From assembly GCF_039542035.1 (NCBI RefSeq), contig NZ_BAABHJ010000005.1, positions 930,001-994,000 of the forward strand: a stretch of 64,000 bases of DNA. The letters run 5' to 3'. The notes beneath the pieces are model-generated. The model searched no databases and was not told the DNA's origin. It worked only from the letters and a program-made list of their open reading frames with translations. The stretch is from Actinoallomurus liliacearum (lineage in GTDB: Bacteria > Actinomycetota > Actinomycetes > Streptosporangiales > Streptosporangiaceae). Position numbers and translations under genes: made by a program. Below are positions 51,027 to 59,773 of the stretch, piece after piece. Numbering within the stretch: the stretch's first letter is position 1; each line of letters starts with the position of its first letter.

Positions 51027-51536
51027 ATGGGTCTTGCGAAGAGCTCGTTGGGCGGGGACGAGGAGATCGTCCTCGAGTTCCACCCGCACTGGTCGACACT
51101 GGTCGGCACGATCTTCTGGTCGGTCGTGACGGTGGTCGTGGCCGCGGTCGCCATCTTCTTCATCCCGGGCGGCGGCGCACAGACGATCATCCGCCTGATC
51201 ATCGCGGCGGTCGCGGTCGTCGTGATCCTCGTCTTCGGGCTGGTCCCCTTCCTGCGCTGGGTGACCACCTCCTACACGCTCACGAATCGGCGGTTCGTGC
51301 TGCGGCACGGCATCCTGTCCCGCTCCGGGCGTGACATCCCGCTCACCCGGGTCAACGACGTGTCGTTCGAGCACAACCTCATCCAGCGGATGCTGGGCAC
51401 CGGCACGCTGATCGTCGAGTCGGGCGGTGAGCACGGCCAGCTCGTCCTGAAGAACATCCCCCGCGTCGAGTACGCCCAGAACCAGCTCTACCGGATCGTC
51501 GAGGAGCTGACCGACGGCGACGGCGTCAAGCCGTAG
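51027..51536 (+). CDS. PH-domain (bPH2/DUF304) membrane protein
   Basis: 169 aa. It starts GLAKSSLGGDEEIVLEFHPHW, then has two helices (TIFWSVVTVVVAAVAIFFIPG and IIAAVAVVVILVFGLVPFLRW), then the bacterial PH domain: TTSYTLTNRRFVLRHGILSRSGRDIPLTRVNDVSFEHNLIQRMLGTGTLIVES. The pattern 'YxLTNRRxxxRxGxxxR...' is typical of bPH2 proteins. It abuts the adenylate cyclase gene (TAG followed directly by ATG). The role is unknown, perhaps membrane-associated signalling. Confidence 0.88.
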   Translation: MGLAKSSLGGDEEIVLEFHPHWSTLVGTIFWSVVTVVVAAVAIFFIPGGGAQTIIRLIIAAVAVVVILVFGLVPFLRWVTTSYTLTNRRFVLRHGILSRSGRDIPLTRVNDVSFEHNLIQRMLGTGTLIVESGGEHGQLVLKNIPRVEYAQNQLYRIVEELTDGDGVKP

Positions 51537-52517
51537 ATGAGCGACGCGCCGGAGCCCAGGGAGATCGAGGAGCTCCTCCTCGGCGGCGAGCTGAGGTTCA
51601 CCCGGGTCGACGCGATCGAACGCGCCGGGGTGTCGCAGGAGTTCACCCAGCGGCTGTGGCGGGCCTTCGGCTTCCCGCACCTCGCCGACGACACGGTCGC
51701 CTTCACCGAGGGCGACCTCGACGCGCTCGTCCGGATCAAGGACATCCTCGGCGAGGGCGTGCTGGACGCGGAGATGGTCCTGCGGATGGTCCGCGCCGTC
51801 GGCCAGACGATGGCGCGGCTCGCCGAGTGGCAGGTCGACATCATCGTCGGCGCGCTCGCCGACCCCCTGCAGCCGCCCTCGCCGGACGTCGTCCGTCTCA
51901 TCGTGGACCACGCCGAGAGCCACGTCGCAGCGCTGGAACCGCTCCTCGTCCACGCGTGGCGACGGCAGCTCGCCGCCGCCGGCACCCGCGCGCTGACCGC
52001 GTCGGCGGCGGAGGACGCCGTGCCGGGACGCCTCCGGGTCGCGGTGGGCTTCGCCGACATCGTGGGGTTCACCGCGACCAGCCGGAACCTCGGCGAGCTG
52101 GAGCTGGCCGAGCTGGTCGAACGCTTCGAGGAGACCGCCTCCGACGTCGTGGCCGAGCACGGCGGCCGGATCGTCAAGACCCTGGGCGACGAGGTCCTCT
52201 ACACCGCCGACACCCCCACGCTGGGCGCGGAGATCGGGCTGCGCATCGCCGAGGCGGTACGCGCCGGGGGCGATATGGACGTGCGGGTCGGCATGGCGTA
52301 CGGCCTGGTGCTCTCGCTGATGGGCGACGTGTTCGGCACGACCGTGAACCTCGCCAGCCGGCTCACCTCGATCGCCCGGCCCGGCACCGTCCTGGCCGAC
52401 GCCGGTCTGGCGGACGGCCTGCGCGACGACGGCGCGTACGAACTGGTCCGCATCGGCCGCCGCCCGGCCCGCGGCCTCGGCGTCATCCAGCCGTACGTCG
52501 TCCGCCGCGCCCGCTAG
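51537..52517 (+). CDS. cya: Class III adenylate cyclase
   Basis: 326 aa. The N-terminal helical domain (about 1-150, LRFTRVDAIERAGVSQEFTQRLWRAFGFP...) is of the kind that regulates Rv1264/Streptomyces-type cyclases. The catalytic domain has both metal aspartates (VGFADIVGFTATS; KTLGDEVLYT), the adenine-selecting Lys before TLGDE, and the transition-state Asn/Arg in TVNLASRLTSIA. It converts ATP to cAMP and has no membrane helix. The ATG directly follows the PH gene stop, so it is coupled. A 48-bp perfect palindrome terminates it. Confidence 0.93.
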   Translation: MSDAPEPREIEELLLGGELRFTRVDAIERAGVSQEFTQRLWRAFGFPHLADDTVAFTEGDLDALVRIKDILGEGVLDAEMVLRMVRAVGQTMARLAEWQVDIIVGALADPLQPPSPDVVRLIVDHAESHVAALEPLLVHAWRRQLAAAGTRALTASAAEDAVPGRLRVAVGFADIVGFTATSRNLGELELAELVERFEETASDVVAEHGGRIVKTLGDEVLYTADTPTLGAEIGLRIAEAVRAGGDMDVRVGMAYGLVLSLMGDVFGTTVNLASRLTSIARPGTVLADAGLADGLRDDGAYELVRIGRRPARGLGVIQPYVVRRAR

Positions 52518-52540
52518 CGACGCCGAGCGGCGGTCGCCGC

Positions 52541-52588
52541 AACGAGGATGGCCCTCGACCACGATCGTGGTCGAGGGCCATCCTCGTT
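52541..52588. terminator. Perfect 48-bp palindrome, bidirectional terminator
   Basis: Two 24-bp halves (AACGAGGATGGCCCTCGACC plus ACGA, and the complement) with no loop bases, between the cya stop (52517) and the convergent PEBP stop (52595). Confidence 0.85.
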
Positions 52589-52594
52589 CTGATC

Positions 52595-53128
52595 TCAGGC
52601 GGGGGTTTCGGCGGTGGCGGTCAGGACCGCGCGGCCGAGGATGTGACCGGCCATGGTGAAGCCGAGGAGGGCCGGCGTGGCGTCGGCCGGAACGCCGATG
52701 GACTCGACGTCGAGGGCGTGCACCACGAGGAAGTAGCGGTGCGGGCCGTGCCCGGCCGGCGGGGCGGCGCCGATGTAGCGGGCCACGCGGGCGTCGTTGG
52801 GCAGTTGGAAGGCGCCTTCGGGTAGGCCCGAGCCGGTGTCGTCGCCGGCGCCCTCGGGCAGTTCGGTGACGGTGGCGGGGATGTCGGCGACCGCCCAGTG
52901 CCAGAACCCGGACCCGGTGGGGGCGTCGGGGTCGTAGACGGTGACGGCGTAGCTCTTGGTGCCTTCCGGAGCGCCGCTCCAGGACAGGTGCGGGGAGACG
53001 TCCTTCCCGCCGGGGACGCCGGAGGACCACTGCTCGGGCGACCAGGCGGCGCCGTCCGTGACGTTGGTGCTGGTGACGGTGAAGGAGGCCGCCTCGGGGA
53101 GGCGGGCGAAGGGGTCGTTGACGCTCAT
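52595..53128 (-). CDS. YbhB/YbcL-family (PEBP-like) protein
   Basis: 177 aa. It has the phosphatidylethanolamine-binding-protein fold pattern: KDVSPHLSWSGAPEGTKSYAVTVYDPDAPTGSGFWHWAVADIP, with the DPDAP ligand loop, and GHGPHRYFLVVHALDV with the GxHRY motif. The cellular role of bacterial members is poorly known. No signal peptide. ATG 53128. It is divergent from a FadR-type regulator, which probably controls it through the AT-rich palindromic region between them. Confidence 0.9.
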   Translation of the reverse strand: MSVNDPFARLPEAASFTVTSTNVTDGAAWSPEQWSSGVPGGKDVSPHLSWSGAPEGTKSYAVTVYDPDAPTGSGFWHWAVADIPATVTELPEGAGDDTGSGLPEGAFQLPNDARVARYIGAAPPAGHGPHRYFLVVHALDVESIGVPADATPALLGFTMAGHILGRAVLTATAETPA

Positions 53129-53174
53129 CGCGTCCTGCCTTTCCGGCTGTGCTGGAGACGATCGATGAATCGAC

Positions 53175-53201
53175 GATAGCACGAATAATCGATTATCTAT
53201 C
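53175..53201. promoter_or_regulatory. AT-rich palindromic operator region
   Basis: ATAATCGATTAT (53185-53196) is a perfect 12-bp palindrome, flanked by GATAG (53175) and CTATC (53197). It is the most AT-rich spot nearby and lies between the divergent PEBP and GntR genes. Binding by the adjacent regulator is inferred. Confidence 0.6.
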
Positions 53202-53221
53202 CGATCGTCTATCCTGCAGGC

Positions 53222-53926
53222 ATGAGCCAGACGACCCAGACCCCGCCCTCGCCGGGGAAGCAGATGCTCTCCGAGCAGGTCTACGAACACCTGCGGGACG
53301 CGATCATGCGCGGGGACTACGCCCCCGGTGACGCCCTCAAACCGCAGGACCTCGCCAAGGAACAGGGCGTGAGCCTGGCCATCGTGCGCGAGGCGCTCGT
53401 GCGGGTGGTCGGCGAGGGGCTCGCCGACCGGCTGCCCAACCGCGGGTTCGCCGTTCCCGCCTTCTCCGACCGCCGCTGGCAGGAGATCGCGGAGGCCCGC
53501 CGGACCATCGAACCGGTCGTGCTGCGCATGTCCATCGAGCGCGGTGACGTCGACTGGGAGGCCCGCGTACGAGCCGCCCACCACCGCCTGGTCCGTACCC
53601 CGGAGTACGCGCCGGAGGAGGGCGAGTACTACACCAGCGCCTGGTCCGAGGCCCACCGGCTCTTCCACCGCACCCTGCTGGAGGGGTGCGGCAACCCCGT
53701 CCTGCTGGAGACCTTCGACCGGATGTGGACCGCGAGCGAGTTGGCGCGCCGCTGGTCGGCGCAGCGCAACCCCGACCGGGACGGGATCGCCGAGCACCGC
53801 CGGCTGGAGGAGGCGGCGCTGGCCCGCGACGCCGACACCGCGGCCGAGGTGCTGGCCCGGCATCTCACTCTGACCGCCGCCGGACTGGCCGGTCGTATCG
53901 GCCGGGAACCCGCCGAGGAGGCCTGA
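53222..53926 (+). CDS. GntR-family regulator, FadR/FCD type
   Basis: 234 aa. The winged helix has LSEQVYEHLRDAIMRGDYAPGDALKPQDLAKEQGVSLAIVREALVRVVGEGLA. The FCD ligand domain shows the expected metal-binding pattern residues (EAHRLFHRTLLEGCGN, EHRRLEEAALARDADTAAEVLARHLTL). FadR-type regulators respond to small carboxylates. It is divergent from the PEBP gene. The start is ATG 53222, close behind the presumed operator. Confidence 0.9.
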   Translation: MSQTTQTPPSPGKQMLSEQVYEHLRDAIMRGDYAPGDALKPQDLAKEQGVSLAIVREALVRVVGEGLADRLPNRGFAVPAFSDRRWQEIAEARRTIEPVVLRMSIERGDVDWEARVRAAHHRLVRTPEYAPEEGEYYTSAWSEAHRLFHRTLLEGCGNPVLLETFDRMWTASELARRWSAQRNPDRDGIAEHRRLEEAALARDADTAAEVLARHLTLTAAGLAGRIGREPAEEA

Positions 53927-53998
53927 CGCGCGTCACCGACCTGGCCGGGTCTTTGCCGGTCAGCGGGGTGACGGGGGAAATCGGACCGGCAACATCTC

Positions 53999-54020
53999 GT
54001 TCGCTTTCCGTTCACCAAAA
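53999..54020 (+). promoter_or_regulatory. PHO-box-like direct repeat upstream of ppk
   Basis: GTTCGCTTTCC and GTTCACCAAAA are adjacent 11-bp units. The second carries the GTTCACC core of actinomycete PhoP sites. They end 18 bp before the chosen ppk start. Confidence 0.6.
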
Positions 54021-54038
54021 ATGGGGACCATATACCTC

Positions 54039-56108
54039 ATGAGTGTTGAACCAGGGCATTTTGCTCGTTCCGCGGACGGGCTGCCGGAGGATCGGTTTCT
54101 TGATCGAGAAGAGAGCTGGCTCCGGTTCAACCAGCGCGTCCTGGACCTGGCCGCCGACCCGTCGCTGCCGCTGCTCGAGCGCGTACGGTTCCTGTCGATC
54201 TTCGCGACCAACCTGGACGAGTTCTTCATGGTGCGGGTCGCCGGGCTGACCCGGCGCATGGCCACCGGAATCGCCGTGCAGAGCGCCAGCGGCCGCCAGC
54301 CCCGCGAGGTGCTCGCGCACACCTCCGAGGTCGCGCGCGAGCTGATGCTCGAGCACGCCGCCCTCTTCCGCGAGGAGATCCTGCCGGCCCTCGCCAAGGA
54401 GGGGATCGAGGTCCTGCGCTGGGACGAGCTGGCCGACACCGAGAAGGAGAGCCTGAACCGCCTGTTCCGGCGGCAGATCTACCCCGTGCTGACGCCCCTG
54501 GTGGTCGACCCGGCGCACCCCTTCCCGTACATCTCCGGGCAGTCCCTCAACCTGGCGGTGCTGGTCCGCGATCCGGAGATCGGCACGACCATGTTCGCGC
54601 GCGTCAAGGTCCCGCCGCTGCTGCCGCGGTTCCTGGAGGCGTCGCCGTCGCGGTTCGTGCCGCTGGAGGACGTGATCGCCGAGAACCTGCCGGCGCTGTT
54701 CACCGGGACCGAGATCCTCGAGCACCACGCCTTCCGGGTCACCCGCAACCAGGACCTGGAGGTCGACGAGGACATCGCCGAGGACCTCCTGCAGGCCCTC
54801 GAACGCGAGCTGCTGCGCCGCAGGTTCGGGCCCGTCGTACGCCTGGAGGTCGAGGAGTCGATCACCCCGGAGGTCCTCGACCTGCTGATGACCGAGCTGG
54901 AGGTCGACGAGCGCGCTGTGTACCGCGTGCCCGGCCCGCTCGACCTCGGTGGCATGTCCGCCATCGCGGACCTGGACCGCAGCGAGCTGAAGTACCCGCC
55001 GTTCGTCCCGTCCGAGGCGGCGCTGCCGCACGACACCGACATCTTCGCCACCCTGCGCGACCACGACGTCCTCGTCCAGCACCCGTACGACTCCTTCACC
55101 ACGAGCGTCGAGCGCCTCATCGAGGACGCCGCCGCCGACCCGCAGGTCCTGGCGATCAAGCAGACGCTGTACCGCACGAGCGGTGACTCGCCGATCATCG
55201 ACGCCCTCATCGACGCCGCCGAGGCGGGTAAGCAGGTCGTCGTGGTCGTCGAGATCAAGGCGCGGTTCGACGAGCAGGCGAACATCACCTGGGCGCGCAA
55301 GCTGGAGCGCGCCGGCTGTCACGTGGTGTACGGCTTCGTCGGCCTCAAGACCCACTGCAAGGTCGCGCTGGTCGTCCGGCAGGAGTCCGACGGCTCGCTG
55401 CGCCGCTACTGCCACATCGGCACCGGCAACTACAACCCCAAGACGGCCCGGATCTACGAGGACTACGGCCTGCTGACCGCCGACCCCGAGGTCGGGCAGG
55501 ACGTCAGCGCCCTGTTCAACCACCTGACCGGCTACTCGCGGGACACCGACTACCGGCGGCTCCTGGTCGCCCCCGACTCCCTGCGGGCCGGGCTGGTCGA
55601 GCGCATCGAGCGGGAGATCGAGCACCACGAGCAGGGCCGGCCCGCGCGCATCCGATTCAAGTGCAACGCCCTGGTCGACGAGGTGCTCATCGACGCCCTC
55701 TACCGGGCGTCGCAGGAGGGCGTCCCGATCGACGTGTGGGTCCGCGGCATCTGCGCGCTCCGCCCCGGTGTGCCCGGCATGTCGGAGACGATCCAGGTCC
55801 GCAGCATCCTCGGCCGGTTCCTCGAGCACTCCCGGGTGTACGCCTTCGAGAACGGCGGCGAGCACGAGGTCTGGATCGGCAGCGCCGACCTCATGCACCG
55901 CAACCTGGACCGCCGGGTCGAGACGCTCGTGCGCGTCACCGACCCGGCCCACTGCGCGGACCTCGTCGGCCGCTTCGACCTCGCGATGGGCCCGAACACC
56001 AAGTGCTGGATCCTCGGCGAGAGCGGCGTCTGGACCCGCCACGGGGGAGACATCGACGTGCAGACCAACCTGATGCGGGCACGCCGCTGGAGGACCGTTG
56101 AATCCTGA
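54039..56108 (+). CDS. ppk: Polyphosphate kinase 1
   Basis: 689 aa. It makes polyphosphate from ATP reversibly. N-domain DREESWLRFNQRVLDLAAD, head domain, and two PLD-like catalytic domains: KQTLYRTSGDSPIIDALIDAAEAGKQVVVVVEIKARFDEQANI and FVGLKTHCKVALVVRQE with the autophosphorylated His, RRYCHIGTGNYNPKTA with the second catalytic His. The start is set at ATG 54039 (MSVEPGHF); ATG 54021 would add six residues without a ribosome site. The PHO-box-like repeat suggests induction by phosphate starvation. Its last 11 bp overlap the mutT1 gene. Confidence 0.95.
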   Translation: MSVEPGHFARSADGLPEDRFLDREESWLRFNQRVLDLAADPSLPLLERVRFLSIFATNLDEFFMVRVAGLTRRMATGIAVQSASGRQPREVLAHTSEVARELMLEHAALFREEILPALAKEGIEVLRWDELADTEKESLNRLFRRQIYPVLTPLVVDPAHPFPYISGQSLNLAVLVRDPEIGTTMFARVKVPPLLPRFLEASPSRFVPLEDVIAENLPALFTGTEILEHHAFRVTRNQDLEVDEDIAEDLLQALERELLRRRFGPVVRLEVEESITPEVLDLLMTELEVDERAVYRVPGPLDLGGMSAIADLDRSELKYPPFVPSEAALPHDTDIFATLRDHDVLVQHPYDSFTTSVERLIEDAAADPQVLAIKQTLYRTSGDSPIIDALIDAAEAGKQVVVVVEIKARFDEQANITWARKLERAGCHVVYGFVGLKTHCKVALVVRQESDGSLRRYCHIGTGNYNPKTARIYEDYGLLTADPEVGQDVSALFNHLTGYSRDTDYRRLLVAPDSLRAGLVERIEREIEHHEQGRPARIRFKCNALVDEVLIDALYRASQEGVPIDVWVRGICALRPGVPGMSETIQVRSILGRFLEHSRVYAFENGGEHEVWIGSADLMHRNLDRRVETLVRVTDPAHCADLVGRFDLAMGPNTKCWILGESGVWTRHGGDIDVQTNLMRARRWRTVES

Positions 56109-56976
56109 TCCCCCGGGGACGATCCGCGCCGCCGGCGCGGTCCTGTGGCGGCCCGGCCCGGACGGCCGGCCGCTCGTCGCACTGATCCACCGCCCCCGGT
56201 ACGACGACTGGTCCTTCCCGAAGGGCAAGGTCGACCGCGACGAGCACGTCGTACGCGCCGCCGCCCGCGAGGTCTGGGAGGAGACCGGCGTCTGGCCGGT
56301 GCTCGGCCGCCGGCTGCGCACGGTCCGCTATGCGGTGCGAGGCCGCCCGAAGCGGGTCGACTACTGGGCGGCGACCGGGGAGGAGGCCCGGTTCGTCCCG
56401 AGTGAAGAGGTCGACCGGATCGAGTGGCTGCCGATCGCCGAGGCGGAGCGGTGTCTCAGCCACGACCACGACCGCGACGTGCTGCGAGAGTTCGCCGCCG
56501 GTCCCTTGCGCACCACGCCGTACATCGTCCTCCGGCACGCCGCCGCCGGGCAGAAGCGGGACTGGGAGGACGACGACCTGCTGCGCCCCCTCGACCAGGA
56601 GGGACGCGCGCAGGCCCAGCGGCTCGACGACGTGCTCGTCTGTTACGGCCCGGCGCGGGTGATCAGCTCGGCGACGGCCCGCTGCCTCGAGACGGTCCTG
56701 CCCTACGCCGCCCGGACCGCCGCGGACGTCCGCACCGACTGGGCCGTCACCGTCGGCACCGCCAAGGCCCCGGGCGACCGCCTCGCCGAACTCCTCGCCG
56801 ACGGCGTCCCCGTGGTGATCTGCACCCACGGGGAACTCGTGCCCGACCTGATCACCCGGGCCTGTGAGGAACTCGGCGCCCGGCCCCCGGAGGATCCCAA
56901 GCTCCCGAAGGGCGGCTTCTGGGTCCTCCAGGTCGCCGATCGTGCCCTTGCCTCCATCGAACATCACACCTGCTGA
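56098..56976 (+). CDS. mutT1: MutT1-like Nudix hydrolase fused to a histidine phosphatase
   Basis: 292 aa. The Nudix domain (about 1-135) has the box GKVDRDEHVVRAAAREVWEETG. The C-terminal domain is of the SixA/phosphoglycerate-mutase type: YIVLRHAAAG with the catalytic RH pair, and SSATARCLETVLPY and ICTHGELVPDL with the second His. The mycobacterial homologue hydrolyses 8-oxo-GTP and diadenosine polyphosphates. TTG 56098 has GGAGG 4 bp upstream and overlaps the ppk end by 11 bp. The ppk-mutT1 neighbourhood is known in mycobacteria. Confidence 0.9.
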   Translation: MNPDPPGTIRAAGAVLWRPGPDGRPLVALIHRPRYDDWSFPKGKVDRDEHVVRAAAREVWEETGVWPVLGRRLRTVRYAVRGRPKRVDYWAATGEEARFVPSEEVDRIEWLPIAEAERCLSHDHDRDVLREFAAGPLRTTPYIVLRHAAAGQKRDWEDDDLLRPLDQEGRAQAQRLDDVLVCYGPARVISSATARCLETVLPYAARTAADVRTDWAVTVGTAKAPGDRLAELLADGVPVVICTHGELVPDLITRACEELGARPPEDPKLPKGGFWVLQVADRALASIEHHTC

Positions 56977-56986
56977 TCCCGACGGT

Positions 56987-58462
56987 TCATGCGGCGCCGC
57001 GCCTGCGCGGAACCAGCAGCACGGGGACCAGCGTGACCGCCAGGAGCGCCGCCGCCCACCAGAACGTGTCCGTGAACGCCGAGGTGAGCTGCGCGGGCGT
57101 CTGCGCGGTGCGGTGGGTCACGGCGTCCTTGAGGTTGCCGGTCGCGCCCGGCACCTCGGCGCGGATCATGATCTGGAGGAGGATCGTGAGGATCGCGGTG
57201 CCGAACGAGCTGCCGACCCGGATGAGGATGCTGGCGCCGGTCGTCGCGGCGGGCACCGACTCACGCGGGATCCCCTGGTAGGCGGCCGCCATCAGGACCG
57301 GGGACACGGCGCCGTGCCCCAGGCCGATCACCAGTATCAGGGCCATCAGTGTCGGATGGCCGGTGGACGGGTCGATCCGGGTCAGGACCAGCGTCCCGGC
57401 CAGCACCAGCGCCACCCCGGCGGTCGCGATCCATCGCGCCCCGTACCGGTCGGTCATCCTCCCCGCCACCGTCATCGTGATCATCGCGCCGAGGCCGAGC
57501 GGGGAGATCAGCCATCCCGCGTCCATCGGTGACTCACCCCGCACGACCTGGGAGAACAGCGGCAGTAGCACCGTCAGGCCGAACATCGGAACGCAGTAGA
57601 CGAACAGCCCGCCGGTCGCGGCGGCGAACGAGCGGTCGCGCAGCAGCCGCACATCGATCAGCGCTCCCGCCCCCTTGCGCAGCGCGTGCGCCACGAACGC
57701 CGCGACCAGCATGATGCCGGCCACGACACCGGTCAGGAAGCGGGGGTTCGACAGCCCCGCGCCCTTGCCGGTCTCGGCCAGGCCGTACACCAGCGCGGCC
57801 AGGCCGGGGGACAGCAGCAGCATGCCGACGAGGTCCAGCGGCGCGCCCGGGTCGCGCTCGGTGTCGCGGGGCATCATGCGCAGCGCGGCGGCGAGCGCCA
57901 GCGCGCAGAACGGGATGTTGATGAAGAACAGCCAGCGCCAGCTGACGCTGTCGAGGATCACGCCGCCGAGCAGCGGGCCGAGCACGGGCGCGAGCATGGC
58001 CGGCACCGAGACGATGGTCATCACCCGGCCCATCCGATCGGGCCCGGCGGCCCGGGCCAGTACGGTCTGGCCGATCGGCATCAGCATGCCGCCGCCGACG
58101 CCCTGCAGGATCCGGAAGGCGATCAGGGCGGGTACCGACCAGGCCAGTCCGCACAGCAGCGAGCCGGAGATGAACAGCACGAGCGAGGTCAGCCACATCG
58201 TGCGCGCGCCGAAGCGGCGGACCGACCAGCCGGTGAGTGGAATGGCCATGGACAGGGCCAGCGTGTAGCCGGTCATCACCCACTGGATCGACGACAACGA
58301 GGCGTCGAAGTCCTTGCCGAGGGTGGTGACGGCGACGTTCACGATCGTGGTGTCGAGGATCGTCATGATCGTCCCGAGCAGCACGACGATCGCCAGCCGA
58401 CGCAGCTCGGGATCGATGCCGCGCCGGTCGGCGGCGGGTTCGCGGGTGGGTGCGGTGGTCAT
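56987..58462 (-). CDS. DHA2/EmrB-type MFS drug exporter
   Basis: 491 aa, 14 helices. Family motifs: MTILDTTIVNVAVTTLGKDF, QWVMTGYTLALSMAIPLTGW, RRFGARTMWLTSLVLFISGSLLCGLAW, and the motif C region LAPVLGPLLGGVILDSVSWRWLFFINIP. It probably expels hydrophobic drugs. It is divergent from a TetR gene with palindromes between them, the classic regulator-pump arrangement. ATG 58462. Only 10 bp separate its stop from the convergent mutT1 stop. Confidence 0.92.
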   Translation of the reverse strand: MTTAPTREPAADRRGIDPELRRLAIVVLLGTIMTILDTTIVNVAVTTLGKDFDASLSSIQWVMTGYTLALSMAIPLTGWSVRRFGARTMWLTSLVLFISGSLLCGLAWSVPALIAFRILQGVGGGMLMPIGQTVLARAAGPDRMGRVMTIVSVPAMLAPVLGPLLGGVILDSVSWRWLFFINIPFCALALAAALRMMPRDTERDPGAPLDLVGMLLLSPGLAALVYGLAETGKGAGLSNPRFLTGVVAGIMLVAAFVAHALRKGAGALIDVRLLRDRSFAAATGGLFVYCVPMFGLTVLLPLFSQVVRGESPMDAGWLISPLGLGAMITMTVAGRMTDRYGARWIATAGVALVLAGTLVLTRIDPSTGHPTLMALILVIGLGHGAVSPVLMAAAYQGIPRESVPAATTGASILIRVGSSFGTAILTILLQIMIRAEVPGATGNLKDAVTHRTAQTPAQLTSAFTDTFWWAAALLAVTLVPVLLVPRRRGAA

Positions 58463-58488
58463 CCGGTCTTCTCTCGGTGAGGTTTCCG

Positions 58489-58562
58489 TACGCTGTATCG
58501 CTAAGACCGTACAGCGTATCGCTCAATACGTACACCGTCTCGGTAGCGCCGTACGATGTACG
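58489..58562. promoter_or_regulatory. TetR operator region between pump and regulator
   Basis: TACGCTGTA (58489-58497) and its exact complement TACAGCGTA (58510-58518) form a 9-bp inverted repeat. Further on, CGTAC-GAT-GTACG (58550-58562) lies just before the TetR start, and ATACGTACACCG adds a third GTAC-core site. These fit repression of both divergent genes. Confidence 0.7.
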
Positions 58563-58576
58563 GGTAGGATTCGGGT

Positions 58577-59323
58577 ATGACCATCGATGGGGACCGGCCG
58601 TCCGGGACACCCGAGCGCTACCAGCGCGCCGGCGACCGCAAACGCGCCACCGAGCCGGTGTGGTCCCGCCCTCGCGGTGGGCGCCGGCCCAAGCTCAGCC
58701 GGGAGGCGATCGTGGCTGCCGCCATCGCGATCGCCGACGCCGAGGGACTGGACGCCGTCTCGATCCGGCGCATCGCGAGCGAGCTCGGCGTGCGTGCCAT
58801 GAGCCTCTACACGCACATCGACGCCAAGGAGGACCTCCTCGACCTCATGCACGACGAGGTGGCCGCCGAGGTGCTGATCGAGGGAGAGTTGCCCGCCGAC
58901 TGGCGCGAGGCGCTCCGGCGGATCGCCGACAAGGAACGGGAGACCGGACTGCGGCACCCGTGGCTGTTCCAACTCGTGGGGCGTTCGCCACGGGTCGGGC
59001 CCAACGGGCTTATGCACGCCGAGCAGGTCTTCGCGGCCGCGAGTCGGCTCACCGACGATCCGCGCGAGATGCTGGCCATCGTGACGGCCATCGACCATTA
59101 CATGCTCGGCTATACGCTCCGCGCGCACCACAGCCCGGAAGGCGAAACGGGCGCCCTGGGCGGCATCGAGGAACAGCCCTATGTGCGAAGCCTCCTGGCC
59201 GACGGGCGGTTCCCGCACCTGAAGCCGGTGCTCGATGCGGGGATCCACGCCCAGGAGGACTTCCAGCAGGGCCTTACCTGGATCCTGGACGGCATCGAAC
59301 GCGAGTACGGCGGACGCCGCTAG
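58577..59323 (+). CDS. TetR-family regulator (TetR_C class)
   Basis: 248 aa. A long basic N-terminal arm, then the HTH LSREAIVAAAIAIADAEGLDAVSIRRIASELGVRAMSLYTHIDAKEDLLDLM. The C-terminal TetR_C-type ligand domain has EALRRIADKERETGLRHPWLFQLVG and MLAIVTAIDHYMLGYTLRAH. It is divergent from the EmrB-type exporter and is probably its drug-responsive repressor. ATG 58577; the arm before the HTH is longer than usual (about 40 residues). Confidence 0.92.
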   Translation: MTIDGDRPSGTPERYQRAGDRKRATEPVWSRPRGGRRPKLSREAIVAAAIAIADAEGLDAVSIRRIASELGVRAMSLYTHIDAKEDLLDLMHDEVAAEVLIEGELPADWREALRRIADKERETGLRHPWLFQLVGRSPRVGPNGLMHAEQVFAAASRLTDDPREMLAIVTAIDHYMLGYTLRAHHSPEGETGALGGIEEQPYVRSLLADGRFPHLKPVLDAGIHAQEDFQQGLTWILDGIEREYGGRR

Positions 59324-59329
59324 CAATGA

Positions 59330-59710
59330 ATGGCCGGCCTGCCTTTGAGACAGGCCCTAGGTCGGTCGTCATGGCTCGCGGCGACCGGCGTCACCCCGAA
59401 AGCGCGGCCGGAGAACGCAGGCGGCAACGCCTTCGTCGTGCAGGGCGCCGCCGGAAACGTGCTCATCGATTCGCCACGGTTCACCGCGGCACTGCGTGGT
59501 TGGATCCAACATGATCTCGGCGCGGAGCCGTACATGTGCTGGTACTCATGGACCGTCCAGGTCGACTCACTCGAACGGCTCAGCCGCCACGCGTTCACGC
59601 GGGTCGTGCCCACTCACGGCACGATCAGCCCCACGCTCGAACCGAGCGACATGCGCCAGCGGCTGCAGGCGCTGGTCACCCGCCTCCGCCACGACCTGAC
59701 AGACGAATAG
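59330..59710 (+). pseudogene. Metallo-beta-lactamase-fold hydrolase remnant with internal deletion
   Basis: A 126-codon frame joins two ends of an MBL-fold hydrolase: NAFVVQGAAGNVLIDSPRFTAALRGWI (the N-terminal strand region) runs directly into YMCWYSWTVQVDSLERLSRHAFTRVVPTHGTISPT, the C-terminal region with the last His. The central part with the HxHxDH metal motif is absent, so it cannot be an active hydrolase. The frame is intact, which points to an in-frame deletion of roughly 100 codons. The function is lost unless the remnant has a new role. Confidence 0.65.
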
Positions 59711-59773
59711 CCCCGGAGCCCTCCCCGCTCGACGCGAAATCGCGTGCAGGCTCCCCGTCATCCAGTCGTGCTG

